This document shows positions 57,159 to 64,000 of a stretch of DNA of 64,000 nt, piece after piece. A model generated the notes under the pieces. That model searched no databases and was not told the DNA's origin. It worked only from the letters and a program-made list of their open reading frames with translations. The DNA comes from Synechococcus sp. M16CYN. GTDB taxonomy: Bacteria > Cyanobacteriota > Cyanobacteriia > PCC-6307 > Cyanobiaceae. Within the stretch, counting starts at the first letter, position 1. Every line of letters starts with the position of its first letter. The stretch lies in contig NZ_AP029048.1 in NCBI RefSeq assembly GCF_040371545.1, positions 1,426,001 through 1,490,000 on the forward strand, in the 5' to 3' direction. Both the position numbers and the translations under genes were made by a program.

Positions 57159-57422
57159 TTATGGGTGTTTCGCGTAAAGAGCGCTCACGCTCCCGTCCGG
57201 CCCGATAAAGCTCGATGGATCCAAAATCCAGCGATCAATCAATTGCTCTAGCCGGTGCTGTTGACGTAAATCGAGAGAGCCGGATCTGCGCAAAGCGTGG
57301 AGGTATCCGTCCGCGTAGAGACGCAGTTCAGAGGCAGTGTGATAACGCGTGGTGAGCTCCTGGCACGCATCACAAATTGATTGAAAATGACGGATGGCCT
57401 GTGGGTCATCGAGTGACGTCAT
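57159..57422 (-). CDS. DUF6761 family protein
   Basis: An 87-residue soluble protein conserved in cyanobacteria. The stretch CDACQELTTRYHTASELRLY followed by ADGYLHALRRSGSLDLRQQHRLEQLIDRWI and DPSSFIGPDG is characteristic of the family. It is mostly helical. No function assigned. Convergent with grxD (20 nt between stops) and divergent from the response regulator gene. Confidence 0.8.
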   Translation of the reverse strand: MTSLDDPQAIRHFQSICDACQELTTRYHTASELRLYADGYLHALRRSGSLDLRQQHRLEQLIDRWILDPSSFIGPDGSVSALYAKHP

Positions 57423-57496
57423 TGGTTGATACAGCAGCTCTCGCTACCAGCGCACGATGAAATTGGTATTAGCCTAGTCGTGCCTAGATCGATCCA

Positions 57497-58264
57497 GTGA
57501 CCTCAACGCCGCAAGACCTGGTTACCGAGTCGGGTACTCCTTCCGACCAGGCACTCACCATGCCGGTATCCAGAAGTGGTCTTGAGCCCTCGCGGGTTTT
57601 GGTCGTCGAGCCACATCCCACGCTGCGCACAGTCCTTGTACAACGCCTTCGACAAGATGGTCATTTGACTGCAGCGGTGGGCCGAGCCGCAGAAGCCCTC
57701 GATGTCTGTCAGGAGCAATCTCCCGATCTTTTGGTGAGCGCTGAGATTCTGGAACAAGGTTCTGCCCTGCGCTTGGCTGGACAACTTCGTTGCCCTGTGA
57801 TTGTTCTTACTGCAAGAAGTGGTGCAGATCCGGTCATTGGCTTACTCGACGATGGTGCCGACGATGTGCTGCGCAAACCCTTTGGTCTCGAAGAGCTTGC
57901 GGCTCGCTGCAGGACTCTTTTAAAGCGAGGACGTAGTGGTTTACAGGAACGGGTCACAGTGGGGCCCCTTGAAGTCCATCTGTTAATGCGGCAAGTTACT
58001 CTCCGCGATAAGCCGGTGGAATTGAGTCCGCGTGAGTTTGCTCTGCTCTGCGCCTTACTCATGCCTCCAGGACTGGTGCGTAGCCGCCAAGAATTATTGC
58101 GAATGGCCTGGCCCCCGTTCAGTGGCGGTCCCCGCTCTGTAGATACGCAAGTGCTGACTCTTCGTCGTAAGTTGGAACAAGCCGGCCTTGGTGAAGGTGG
58201 CGGAGTTACTACTGTTCGTCAACGCGGCTATCGCTTCAGTCTGGACAACTTGCCGGCAACTTAA
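57497..58264 (+). CDS. OmpR-type response regulator with aspartate-less receiver
   Basis: A 255-residue protein with a receiver domain (about residues 33-145) and an OmpR/PhoB winged helix (about 155-250, ending TVRQRGYRFSLD). The expected phospho-acceptor position after PDL reads PDLLVSAEILEQ, with no aspartate there, and the acidic pair near the start reads VVEPHP instead of VxDD. The threonine in VLTARSG and lysine in LRKPFG are kept. So it probably binds DNA without classical phosphorylation. GTG start at 57497. No kinase gene is adjacent. Confidence 0.82.
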   Translation: MTSTPQDLVTESGTPSDQALTMPVSRSGLEPSRVLVVEPHPTLRTVLVQRLRQDGHLTAAVGRAAEALDVCQEQSPDLLVSAEILEQGSALRLAGQLRCPVIVLTARSGADPVIGLLDDGADDVLRKPFGLEELAARCRTLLKRGRSGLQERVTVGPLEVHLLMRQVTLRDKPVELSPREFALLCALLMPPGLVRSRQELLRMAWPPFSGGPRSVDTQVLTLRRKLEQAGLGEGGGVTTVRQRGYRFSLDNLPAT

Positions 58265-58273
58265 GACCTAATA

Positions 58274-58798
58274 TTAAGTAATAAGTCCTTCCGCAATCGC
58301 CACACCTGTAGCAAGCTCTCCCACGATCATTAGGATCGCCAATACTGCAAGTACCTGATACGTCCATGGAGGTGTGAGCCGGCCGATCCCTTTGGTTGAA
58401 ACCAAGGTACGCTCACGCAACACGTCCAAGAAGCGGTCAAATCGAGCAATGCGTTGAGGTAGTAACTGGTGGCGACAACCAGTCGCCTTCAGATAGTACA
58501 CAGTTCCCCCTTGGCTTGTGCCAACTGGGACAAGGGCACGAACATCACTCCAGGCCATGAACCAACTCCGACGGAACAGCCAACTAATCCAAGGTGGGTA
58601 ACGTACCCGTAGACCGTCGGCATCGGTTTCCACCTTCTCACTGAGCAATCCCAGAATCAATAGAAAGCCAAGGAGTAAAATACCGATCGTCAATGGTCTG
58701 AGCTCCTGAGGAGCGAAGAAAGGTAATGGCAAAACTAATGCGACGTACAGGCTGAGCAAAGTGAAGAAGATCAGAGGAGAGAGGCCGAAACGTTCCAT
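58274..58798 (-). CDS. conserved cyanobacterial membrane protein
   Basis: About 174 residues. Two hydrophobic segments lie near the N-terminus (LIFFTLLSLYVALVLPLPFF and LTIGILLLGFLLILGLL), a soluble PH-like strand-rich part follows (ADGLRVRYPPWISWLF, WSDVRALVPV), and another membrane segment ends the protein (YQVLAVLAILMIVGELATG). I use the ATG at 58798 (MERFGLSPL); a TTG at 58837 is possible. Function unknown. Convergent with the response regulator, 9 nt between stops. Confidence 0.68.
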   Translation of the reverse strand: MERFGLSPLIFFTLLSLYVALVLPLPFFAPQELRPLTIGILLLGFLLILGLLSEKVETDADGLRVRYPPWISWLFRRSWFMAWSDVRALVPVGTSQGGTVYYLKATGCRHQLLPQRIARFDRFLDVLRERTLVSTKGIGRLTPPWTYQVLAVLAILMIVGELATGVAIAEGLIT

Positions 58799-59122
58799 AC
58801 CGTTCAGTGATAAGTGATAGCCTGATGTTCTAGCCAACAGTTTGATTTCAGTTGTACAAACGCGTAGGCGTCGCCGGATATTTTAGTTTTCTCATCTTTC
58901 CAAAAACCAACGGGTTGCATCAGGCCCGGCATGGGTTTTTGACTATCGGCAATATGTACCTAAGAGGCCATATTGTTTCTAACTTCTCCAAGACTACATT
59001 ATAAAATACCTGCATTCAGCACCGCTACCCCATTTTAGGGTACTCACATTAGCAGATGCAGACAAAGTGTGAGGCTTTGACATCACTGTAATTCAGAGTC
59101 TAGGAGCTTACTAAACAGCCAA
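58799..59122. other. intergenic region
   Basis: 324 bases between two minus-strand genes. No reading frame, repeat or RNA gene of note; moderately AT-rich around 58970-59050. Confidence 0.4.
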
Positions 59123-60673
59123 TCAAGTTGGTAAGTTCCAAGGGTTAAGACCCAAGTCGGCTCCTACCCTGTGTGCGCACGCGAAGCCACTGAAGGCAAC
59201 GGCGTTCAGGCCCTGCCCAGGAAAACAGGAATCTCCGACACAATACAGGTGTTTCACCCCAGTGCGATTGAAGGGCATCGGTAACAGGCCTGGCAGCGGC
59301 ATGGCCGGAATCGGACCATAACTACCCTGGAAACGGCCGAGGAAACGTCGGTGACTTCGTGGCGTTCCAATCTCTTGATGAGTAATGGAATCCGATAATC
59401 CTGGAAGAATCGCCTCAAGTCGCTGAATTATTCGCGCCGCATCTTTATTTTTTTTGGATTTGTACTGAGAAGGACTTAAATTCTGCCAGGTTTGTATCGA
59501 CGAGGGCGTGAACGTATGTACAATGTGATGTCCTGTCGGGGCCAAGTCTGGATCTAGCAGAGATGGCATCGACACAAAGATCACACCTTGCTCCTCTTCC
59601 ATCTGGTTCCAATCCTCCAGAAGTAAGTGATGGCAGTGGGTCCCCATGGGAATAAGATCGCCTCGTACGCCGAGATGCAGCGATAAAAACGACGGCGAGG
59701 GTATATAGCGGCGACGCCAGATCCGTTCGTTGGCAGGTGTGTGATCTTCGTCTACTAGCGCTTGGCCAGCGCTTTTGTCAATACCAACATTGCTAGAGAA
59801 GGTATCCCAACGGGTAGCGTTAGAAATTACTCGTTTGGCGCGAACAACTTCACCATTAGCCAAAAGCACACCAACAGCCTGGTCATTTTCAATCAATACC
59901 TTGGTAACGCGAGTCTTGTATCGGATATGACCACCGTGGCGTCTAAGACCATCGACCAACTTTTTGGCGATCATCCCCACACCACCCTTAGGGTAATTAA
60001 TCCCACCAGCATGTCGATCGGAAAACACCATGCCCGCATTAATCACCGGAGTGCGATCTGCCGGCATGACCGACCAGCAGAAGCACTCAATATCAATGAA
60101 CTTCAGTAACTGCTCATCCTTGATGTGCTGTCGGGCTACGGCACCCACGTTGAAAGGCAACCAGCGCGCCAAACCCAAACAAGCTAAAGGAGCTTTAAAA
60201 AAGACCTTAGTGAGATAAGCAGGGTCTTCTAGCGACAATAACGGCATCGCATCAAGACAGTTAAAAACCTGCCAGCAGGTACCGTAGAAGCGACGAATGC
60301 CTGAGGCTTCGTGGGGAAAGCGGGCTGAGAGATTAGCGATGAATCGCTCGTAGTCGCGGTCTACGGTTATATTTAAACCACCAGGTATGTGGTATTCCAG
60401 CTGCGTCCGATCGGGAATAGTTTCGCAGCGTTCCCCAACATCCGCTAAAGCACGTGTAAGCAGATTGGTGTAGCCCTTTTTACCAAACCCAAAGATCATG
60501 GAGGCACCCACATCAAATGTATAACCGTTTCGCTGAAATGCGCCTCCACTTCCCCCAGGGACAAGATATTGTTCCAGCACGAGTGTCTTCGCTCCTTTAA
60601 CCGCCAACTGACTGGCCGTTACCAAACCACCAACCCCGGAGCCGATTACGACAGCGTCCCATTGCCCGCCCAT
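59123..60673 (-). CDS. crtH: carotenoid isomerase (prolycopene to all-trans-lycopene)
   Basis: A 516-residue FAD-dependent CrtISO. The dinucleotide-binding motif is VVIGSGVGGLVTASQLAVKG at residues 8-27; other family stretches are LVPGGSGGAFQRNGYTFDVG, GGINYPKGGVGMIAKKLVDG, MPSLLDPDLAPTGHHIVH and the C-terminal YCVGDSCFPGQGLNAVAFSG. It acts after phytoene/zeta-carotene desaturation in carotenoid synthesis. ATG start at 60673, length normal. Stands alone, with spacers on both sides. Confidence 0.93.
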   Translation of the reverse strand: MGGQWDAVVIGSGVGGLVTASQLAVKGAKTLVLEQYLVPGGSGGAFQRNGYTFDVGASMIFGFGKKGYTNLLTRALADVGERCETIPDRTQLEYHIPGGLNITVDRDYERFIANLSARFPHEASGIRRFYGTCWQVFNCLDAMPLLSLEDPAYLTKVFFKAPLACLGLARWLPFNVGAVARQHIKDEQLLKFIDIECFCWSVMPADRTPVINAGMVFSDRHAGGINYPKGGVGMIAKKLVDGLRRHGGHIRYKTRVTKVLIENDQAVGVLLANGEVVRAKRVISNATRWDTFSSNVGIDKSAGQALVDEDHTPANERIWRRRYIPSPSFLSLHLGVRGDLIPMGTHCHHLLLEDWNQMEEEQGVIFVSMPSLLDPDLAPTGHHIVHTFTPSSIQTWQNLSPSQYKSKKNKDAARIIQRLEAILPGLSDSITHQEIGTPRSHRRFLGRFQGSYGPIPAMPLPGLLPMPFNRTGVKHLYCVGDSCFPGQGLNAVAFSGFACAHRVGADLGLNPWNLPT

Positions 60674-61351
60674 AGCATCTGACTATACTCGAAATAACGC
60701 TAAGGAACAGCCTGCAGACTTGGATCTGGACAACGAGCCGAGGTCGGCGCGAAGATGCTAATCTCGGAACGCCAGGATCTATGGAGCGTTTTGCTGCTTG
60801 CACTATGCTTGGACTAACAAGCCATCAAATCTTCTCGTATCAACACCGAACTCATCAGCAGAATAAGTAGGGCATTGGCAACTAGGAGGACAAGCCAGGC
60901 TCCAGTCTATGGAATTCTCGACAATACCTATTGAGCTTAAAACTAGTGTCCGTAGCCGATTTAGACTAAGATATTACTGCAGGCATTATGTGAATCAACT
61001 TATAACAATGACTGGGATAAAACTAGTGGATTGCAGTCCTATTAATAGCACTCAGATTATGATCGGTGGCATTCTGAGCTTTTCAAGTACAAAAGCAAAA
61101 CTGCGACACTAGGCATTTAGCCTGTTTATAAGACTGCTTACCGAGCATCTAATCAGTACAAGTCACTTAAGCCACTATTGTGCATGATGAGGACTGCCTA
61201 ACTTTCGTAAGCCGTATACTAGTCCTAGTTTAGAGACCAAGTGGCATTGTGACCAATAAGCTGATAACCGGAAATAATTACCGTGTAGAGACCCCTCTGT
61301 TTAGCCATAACGGCTCAAGGCAGTTAGGTTCTTTCAATTCTATTTATTTAG
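60674..61351. other. gene-poor intergenic region
   Basis: About 680 bases. A 27-codon minus-strand hydrophobic stretch near 60814-60905 (LVLLVANALLILLMSSVLIR) is open but has no start codon, and a 67-codon plus-strand frame at 60909 has no ribosome site; both may be remnants. No RNA gene recognised. Confidence 0.4.
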
Positions 61352-62752
61352 TTACTTAGTCATGGCGGCCTCCGCCATCATGCAATCATACGGTTGAGGA
61401 AGAAGGCATCGGATTGGTTCAAGATCAGCCAAAGCACGGTCGCGGTAAGCGCCATAACGGACTTGTTTATCGCGAATACGTCCCGGCAGATCAGGCAGAA
61501 GTCCGAAATTGGGGGGCATCGGCTGAAACTTTGCTGTTGGCGCCTCACTCACAAAGTGAGTAAGTGCGCCGCTCATCGTGGTCTCCGGTAAATCAATCGG
61601 ATTCAATCCATGCGTGAGTCGGGCTGCATTTGTCCCAGCCAGCCAGCCTCCGGCTACCGCTGCCGCATAGCCCTCGGTCCCAGTTATCTGTCCCGCAGCC
61701 AACAGATTGTGCCGCATACGAAATTGTAATGTCGGATCAAGCAGCTGAGGCGATTCCAGAAAGGTATTACGATGCATTACACCAAATCGGACAAATTCCG
61801 CATTGGACAACCCAGGAATCATCTGCAAAACACGTTCTTGATCGCCCCACTTGAGGTTTGTTTGGAAACCAACCAAATTCCATAAACGTCCGTCTTTATC
61901 CTCTTGACGAAGCTGCACAACTGCATAGGCACGCTTTGCTCGCCTGACATCAGGGTCGTTTATATCTCCCCAGCGAGAATCCCAGAGTCCAACTGGCTTA
62001 AGGGGACCATAACGCATCGTGTTCTCCCCTCGACGCGCCAATTCTTCGATGGGGAGACATCCCTCAAAAAATTTAGCTCTTTCCCGATCATAACCCTTAA
62101 GTTTTACCTGCTCCGCTCCAAGTAGAGCCTCACGAAATGCGAGATACTCCACCTTGTCCATTGGGCAATTTATGTAGTCTGCGCCACCTTTGTCGTACCG
62201 GCTAGCCCGGAAAGCCAGATCGAGATTTATGCTCTCTCCATGTACGATTGGGCTTGCCGCATCAAAAAAATGGCAGTCAACACGACCTGTGAAGCAGCGT
62301 AAATCCTTTGCTAAGGACTCACTTGTTAGAGGACCTGTGGCTAGAACCGTGATTGCGTCAGCCCTAGGCAAATGCAATTGCTCACGACGTTCGACCGTGA
62401 TCAGTGGGTGCCGATCAATTACCTCCGTCAAGCTAGCACTATAACGGCCGCGGTCAACAGCGAGAGCACCACCTGCTGGCACTGCGTGTTGATCTGCGGT
62501 GCTGATTACAAGAGAGCCAAGTCGCCGTAGCTCTTCCTGCAACAAACCAGCCGCACGATCACTACGCAGAGCACCAAAACTATTACTGCAGACCAGTTCA
62601 GCAAAATCACCGCTGTGATGGGCTGGCGAACGACGCATAGGTCTCATCTCAACCAACCTGACGGGAATGCCCGCTCGAGCAATTTGCCAGGCTGCCTCCG
62701 TGCCAGAGAGTCCCGCCCCCACTACGGTAACGGTTTTGTTATCAGGCAACAT
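61352..62752 (-). CDS. trmFO: tRNA m5U54 methyltransferase, folate-dependent
   Basis: About 466 residues; TrmFO uses methylenetetrahydrofolate and FAD to make ribothymidine at position 54 of tRNA. The FAD motif is [21 protein letters not shown]; further landmarks are [39 protein letters not shown] and [19 protein letters not shown] with the conserved cysteine region. I use the ATG at 62752; a TTG at 62773 adds seven residues. Lies 45 nt downstream of the PsbY-like gene on the same strand. Confidence 0.93.
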   Translation of the reverse strand: MLPDNKTVTVVGAGLSGTEAAWQIARAGIPVRLVEMRPMRRSPAHHSGDFAELVCSNSFGALRSDRAAGLLQEELRRLGSLVISTADQHAVPAGGALAVDRGRYSASLTEVIDRHPLITVERREQLHLPRADAITVLATGPLTSESLAKDLRCFTGRVDCHFFDAASPIVHGESINLDLAFRASRYDKGGADYINCPMDKVEYLAFREALLGAEQVKLKGYDRERAKFFEGCLPIEELARRGENTMRYGPLKPVGLWDSRWGDINDPDVRRAKRAYAVVQLRQEDKDGRLWNLVGFQTNLKWGDQERVLQMIPGLSNAEFVRFGVMHRNTFLESPQLLDPTLQFRMRHNLLAAGQITGTEGYAAAVAGGWLAGTNAARLTHGLNPIDLPETTMSGALTHFVSEAPTAKFQPMPPNFGLLPDLPGRIRDKQVRYGAYRDRALADLEPIRCLLPQPYDCMMAEAAMTK

Positions 62753-62797
62753 GGCAGCTTGAGCAAGCTTCAATTTGCGAACTCTGAAAACCTGGAT

Positions 62798-63010
62798 TTA
62801 GACGCGACTTTGCTTCAGCAACAACTGGACTTGGCCCACAGCAGCACGACCGATGTTAAATGTCGCCCAGCTGAGAGCAGCAAGAATCGGTGCCACTACA
62901 AGGAAAACGCGTGCATCGATACCAAGAACCTGACCAGTGGTGATCACACTAAAGGCCGAGTAACCGACGATGGCAAGTATCAGGACCAGGCCAAGAGCAA
63001 CTCGGGTCAT
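62798..63010 (-). CDS. psbY: PsbY-like photosystem II peptide with N-terminal extension
   Basis: A 70-residue protein with two predicted membrane spans. The C-terminal 40 residues (ARVFLVVAPILAALSWATFN, then IGRAAVGQVQLLLKQSRV) match PsbY, normally a ~40-residue one-span subunit at the edge of photosystem II. At the position where PsbY usually begins (M-D), the codon here is ATC (Ile-Asp). The only canonical starts lie upstream, ATG at 63010, giving an extra hydrophobic segment (ALGLVLILAIVGYSAFSVIT). Either the extension is real or the native start is lost and initiation has moved. Confidence 0.55.
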   Translation of the reverse strand: MTRVALGLVLILAIVGYSAFSVITTGQVLGIDARVFLVVAPILAALSWATFNIGRAAVGQVQLLLKQSRV

Positions 63011-63090
63011 GTTAAGGGCAAGAGAATTTACTTGATGATCTTAAGGACTTCTTACTAAATATCTCGAATCGTTCCCTCATGATACGGAAC

Positions 63091-63624
63091 CTAATTCGAC
63101 GGACTCCAACCAGGCACTGCATGCTGCGCATGCCGTTGAGCCAAGTCTGCGTAACGGTAGGCATGAGTGTGCTGCTCACTAACAGACTTCAACGAAAGTT
63201 CTCAGCAGGCCTTAGCAGGAACTCCCGTACCATCATTCTTGGTGAAACATCCTTAGTTATCGCCGAACCCGCCGCAATGAGCGCCCCCTCTCCAACAGTG
63301 ACACCATTTAGAACGATCGCATCGATACCCACCAAGCACCCGTCCGCTAACGTAGCCCCGTGGCCAGCAGTTATGCTTTCTCCAATGCAAACCGGCTGCC
63401 CAGGACCGCCATACGGTATCACACCATCCTGAATGTCACTAAAAGGCCTAATGTTGATGGGCGATAGGTCACCCCGTGCCACAGCAGTGGGCCAGAGACT
63501 ACTCCCTTGATCCATGTGGACAGCACCAATCACAACAGTACTGGGGGGCTACCCAAGCAGTCGAAACAATGAAAGGACCGGGCAAAGGGGCCAGCTCTGG
63601 TATAGCTGTAATGTCGTTATCCAT
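63091..63624 (-). pseudogene. gamma-carbonic anhydrase-like hexapeptide protein, multiply disrupted
   Basis: Starting from ATG at 63624 the product reads MDNDITAIPELAP... to TAWVAPQ, then shifts frame at a G6 run (63543-63548); removing one base gives TAWVAPSTVVIGAVH and the main hexapeptide block GSSLWPTAVARGDLSP...GATLADGCLVGIDAIVLNG (shown in parts). A second shift near 63228 (after PRMMV) leads into TGVPAKAC, a TGA at 63202, then ELSLKSVSEQHTHAYRYADL to TAG at 63091. Total ~178 codons, the normal family length. An in-frame loss within the GHGATLADG region removes a zinc-ligand histidine. Confidence 0.8.
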
Positions 63625-63697
63625 CGATTTCCTGAATTAGTGACAGACCAAGTGATACTCTCCACTAGTGCCCGAGACAGCATGCTCAAGAGGGAAA

Positions 63698-63769
63698 GGG
63701 TCGCTAGCTCAGCGGTAGAGCATCCGGCTTTTAACCGGCTGGTCCTGAGTTCGAATCTCAGGCGACCCA
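63698..63769 (+). tRNA. tRNA-Lys(UUU)
   Basis: 72 nt cloverleaf: acceptor GGGTCGC pairs with GCGACCC, D-arm contains AGCTCAGCGGTAGAGC, the anticodon loop is CTTTTAA with anticodon TTT, and the T-arm loop has GTTCGAATC. Discriminator A at 63769; CCA is not encoded (TCC follows). The variable loop is short, as expected for class I. Confidence 0.95.
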
Positions 63770-63865
63770 TCCTCGCCGAATGATGTCGTCTCATGACCCA
63801 TCGTCATTTGGCATTTGCTAGCTGTTATAAAACTAAGAATTCATGGTTCCGGCCGAAAATTGCGA

Positions 63866-63958
63866 ATGGCTTATTTCATTTTTTTCGGGGTCACGATTCT
63901 ACTTGCATTATTAGGTGGGCTTTTCTCCAGAGTTGCAGCAGAGCGCTACTGGATGTAA
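63866..63958 (+). CDS. possible 30-residue single-span membrane peptide
   Basis: ATG at 63866 opens a 30-codon frame ending in TAA at 63958. The product is hydrophobic over residues 3-20 (YFIFFGVTILLALLGGLF) and ends in a polar RVAAERYWM tail, the layout of the small subunits common in photosynthetic complexes. It does not match a subunit I can name, and no clear ribosome site precedes it. Lies about 100 nt downstream of the tRNA. Confidence 0.45.
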   Translation: MAYFIFFGVTILLALLGGLFSRVAAERYWM

Positions 63959-64000
63959 TTGCAAATCGTGAATAAGTTTGGTCCTGGCAGGGGGCTGGGT

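Noticed and set aside
60814-60905. hydrophobic minus-strand stretch resembling a membrane peptide
   Set aside because: No start codon in frame and a stop directly upstream.
60909-61112. 67-codon plus-strand frame
   Set aside because: No ribosome site, no motif, stop-rich surroundings.
1-64000. mobile elements, prophage, CRISPR arrays, rRNA
   Set aside because: No transposase or integrase motifs, no regularly spaced repeats and no rRNA-like sequence were seen.

Overview
The window looks like a chromosome segment of a marine alpha-cyanobacterium of the Synechococcus/Prochlorococcus clade. The evidence is the set of picocyanobacterial conserved proteins (Ycf54, a CyanoP/PsbP lipoprotein, a PsbY-like peptide, carotene isomerase, DUF6761, DUF2993, DUF4336) together with complete RecBCD. 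A full-length 3,8-divinyl chlorophyllide reductase of the BciA type (14436-15476) argues for a Synechococcus-like, monovinyl-chlorophyll organism rather than Prochlorococcus. What is unusual for this clade is the low coding density: long AT-rich stretches without intact genes (331-1761, 4702-8369, 10874-11856, 19051-20342, 34778-36292, 38960-39990, 60674-61351), several of which hold recognisable gene wreckage. I infer a lineage undergoing genome decay, for instance host-associated or bottlenecked; this is inference from sequence appearance, not proof.

Layout. 1-4701: edge of a DUF4336 gene, AT-rich spacer, then a three-gene operon (CECG-motif permease, TIGR03943 partner, secreted or anchored protein of unknown function). 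4702-8369: gene-poor, with a perfect 16-bp hairpin and a decayed reading frame just downstream of znuA. 8370-10873: zinc uptake genes znuA and znuCB, divergent around a near-perfect Zur box. 11857-19050: prs, an LCP-family protein, bciA, malQ, a RodZ-like HTH membrane protein and an RsuA-type pseudouridine synthase. 20343-30752: ABC1 kinase, an Orn/Lys/Arg decarboxylase-family enzyme, cdsA (apparently with an ATA start codon), then the overlapping unit clpC-gldA-like-hydrolase-DUF2993, and rimI. 30774-34777: lysA-cdaA-uppS-bioB, linking diaminopimelate, c-di-AMP and undecaprenyl synthesis. 36293-44827: lipA, recR, psbP-like, an ABC exporter, an RRM RNA-binding protein and a DEAD-box helicase. 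45284-53751: recC-recB-recD. 53910-64000: pdxJ-ycf54 followed by a frameshifted relic, a PlsC-like acyltransferase, bolA-grxD, an aspartate-less response regulator, crtISO, trmFO, psbY-like, a wrecked gamma-carbonic-anhydrase gene, tRNA-Lys(UUU) and a 30-residue membrane peptide.

Many starts are GTG or TTG, and genes inside operons often overlap by 1-8 nt. No insertion sequence, CRISPR array, prophage or rRNA was seen. The most informative signals are decay in progress (at least three convincing pseudogenes), the atypical start of cdsA, the Zur-controlled zinc locus with a lost neighbour, and the response regulator without a phosphorylatable aspartate.
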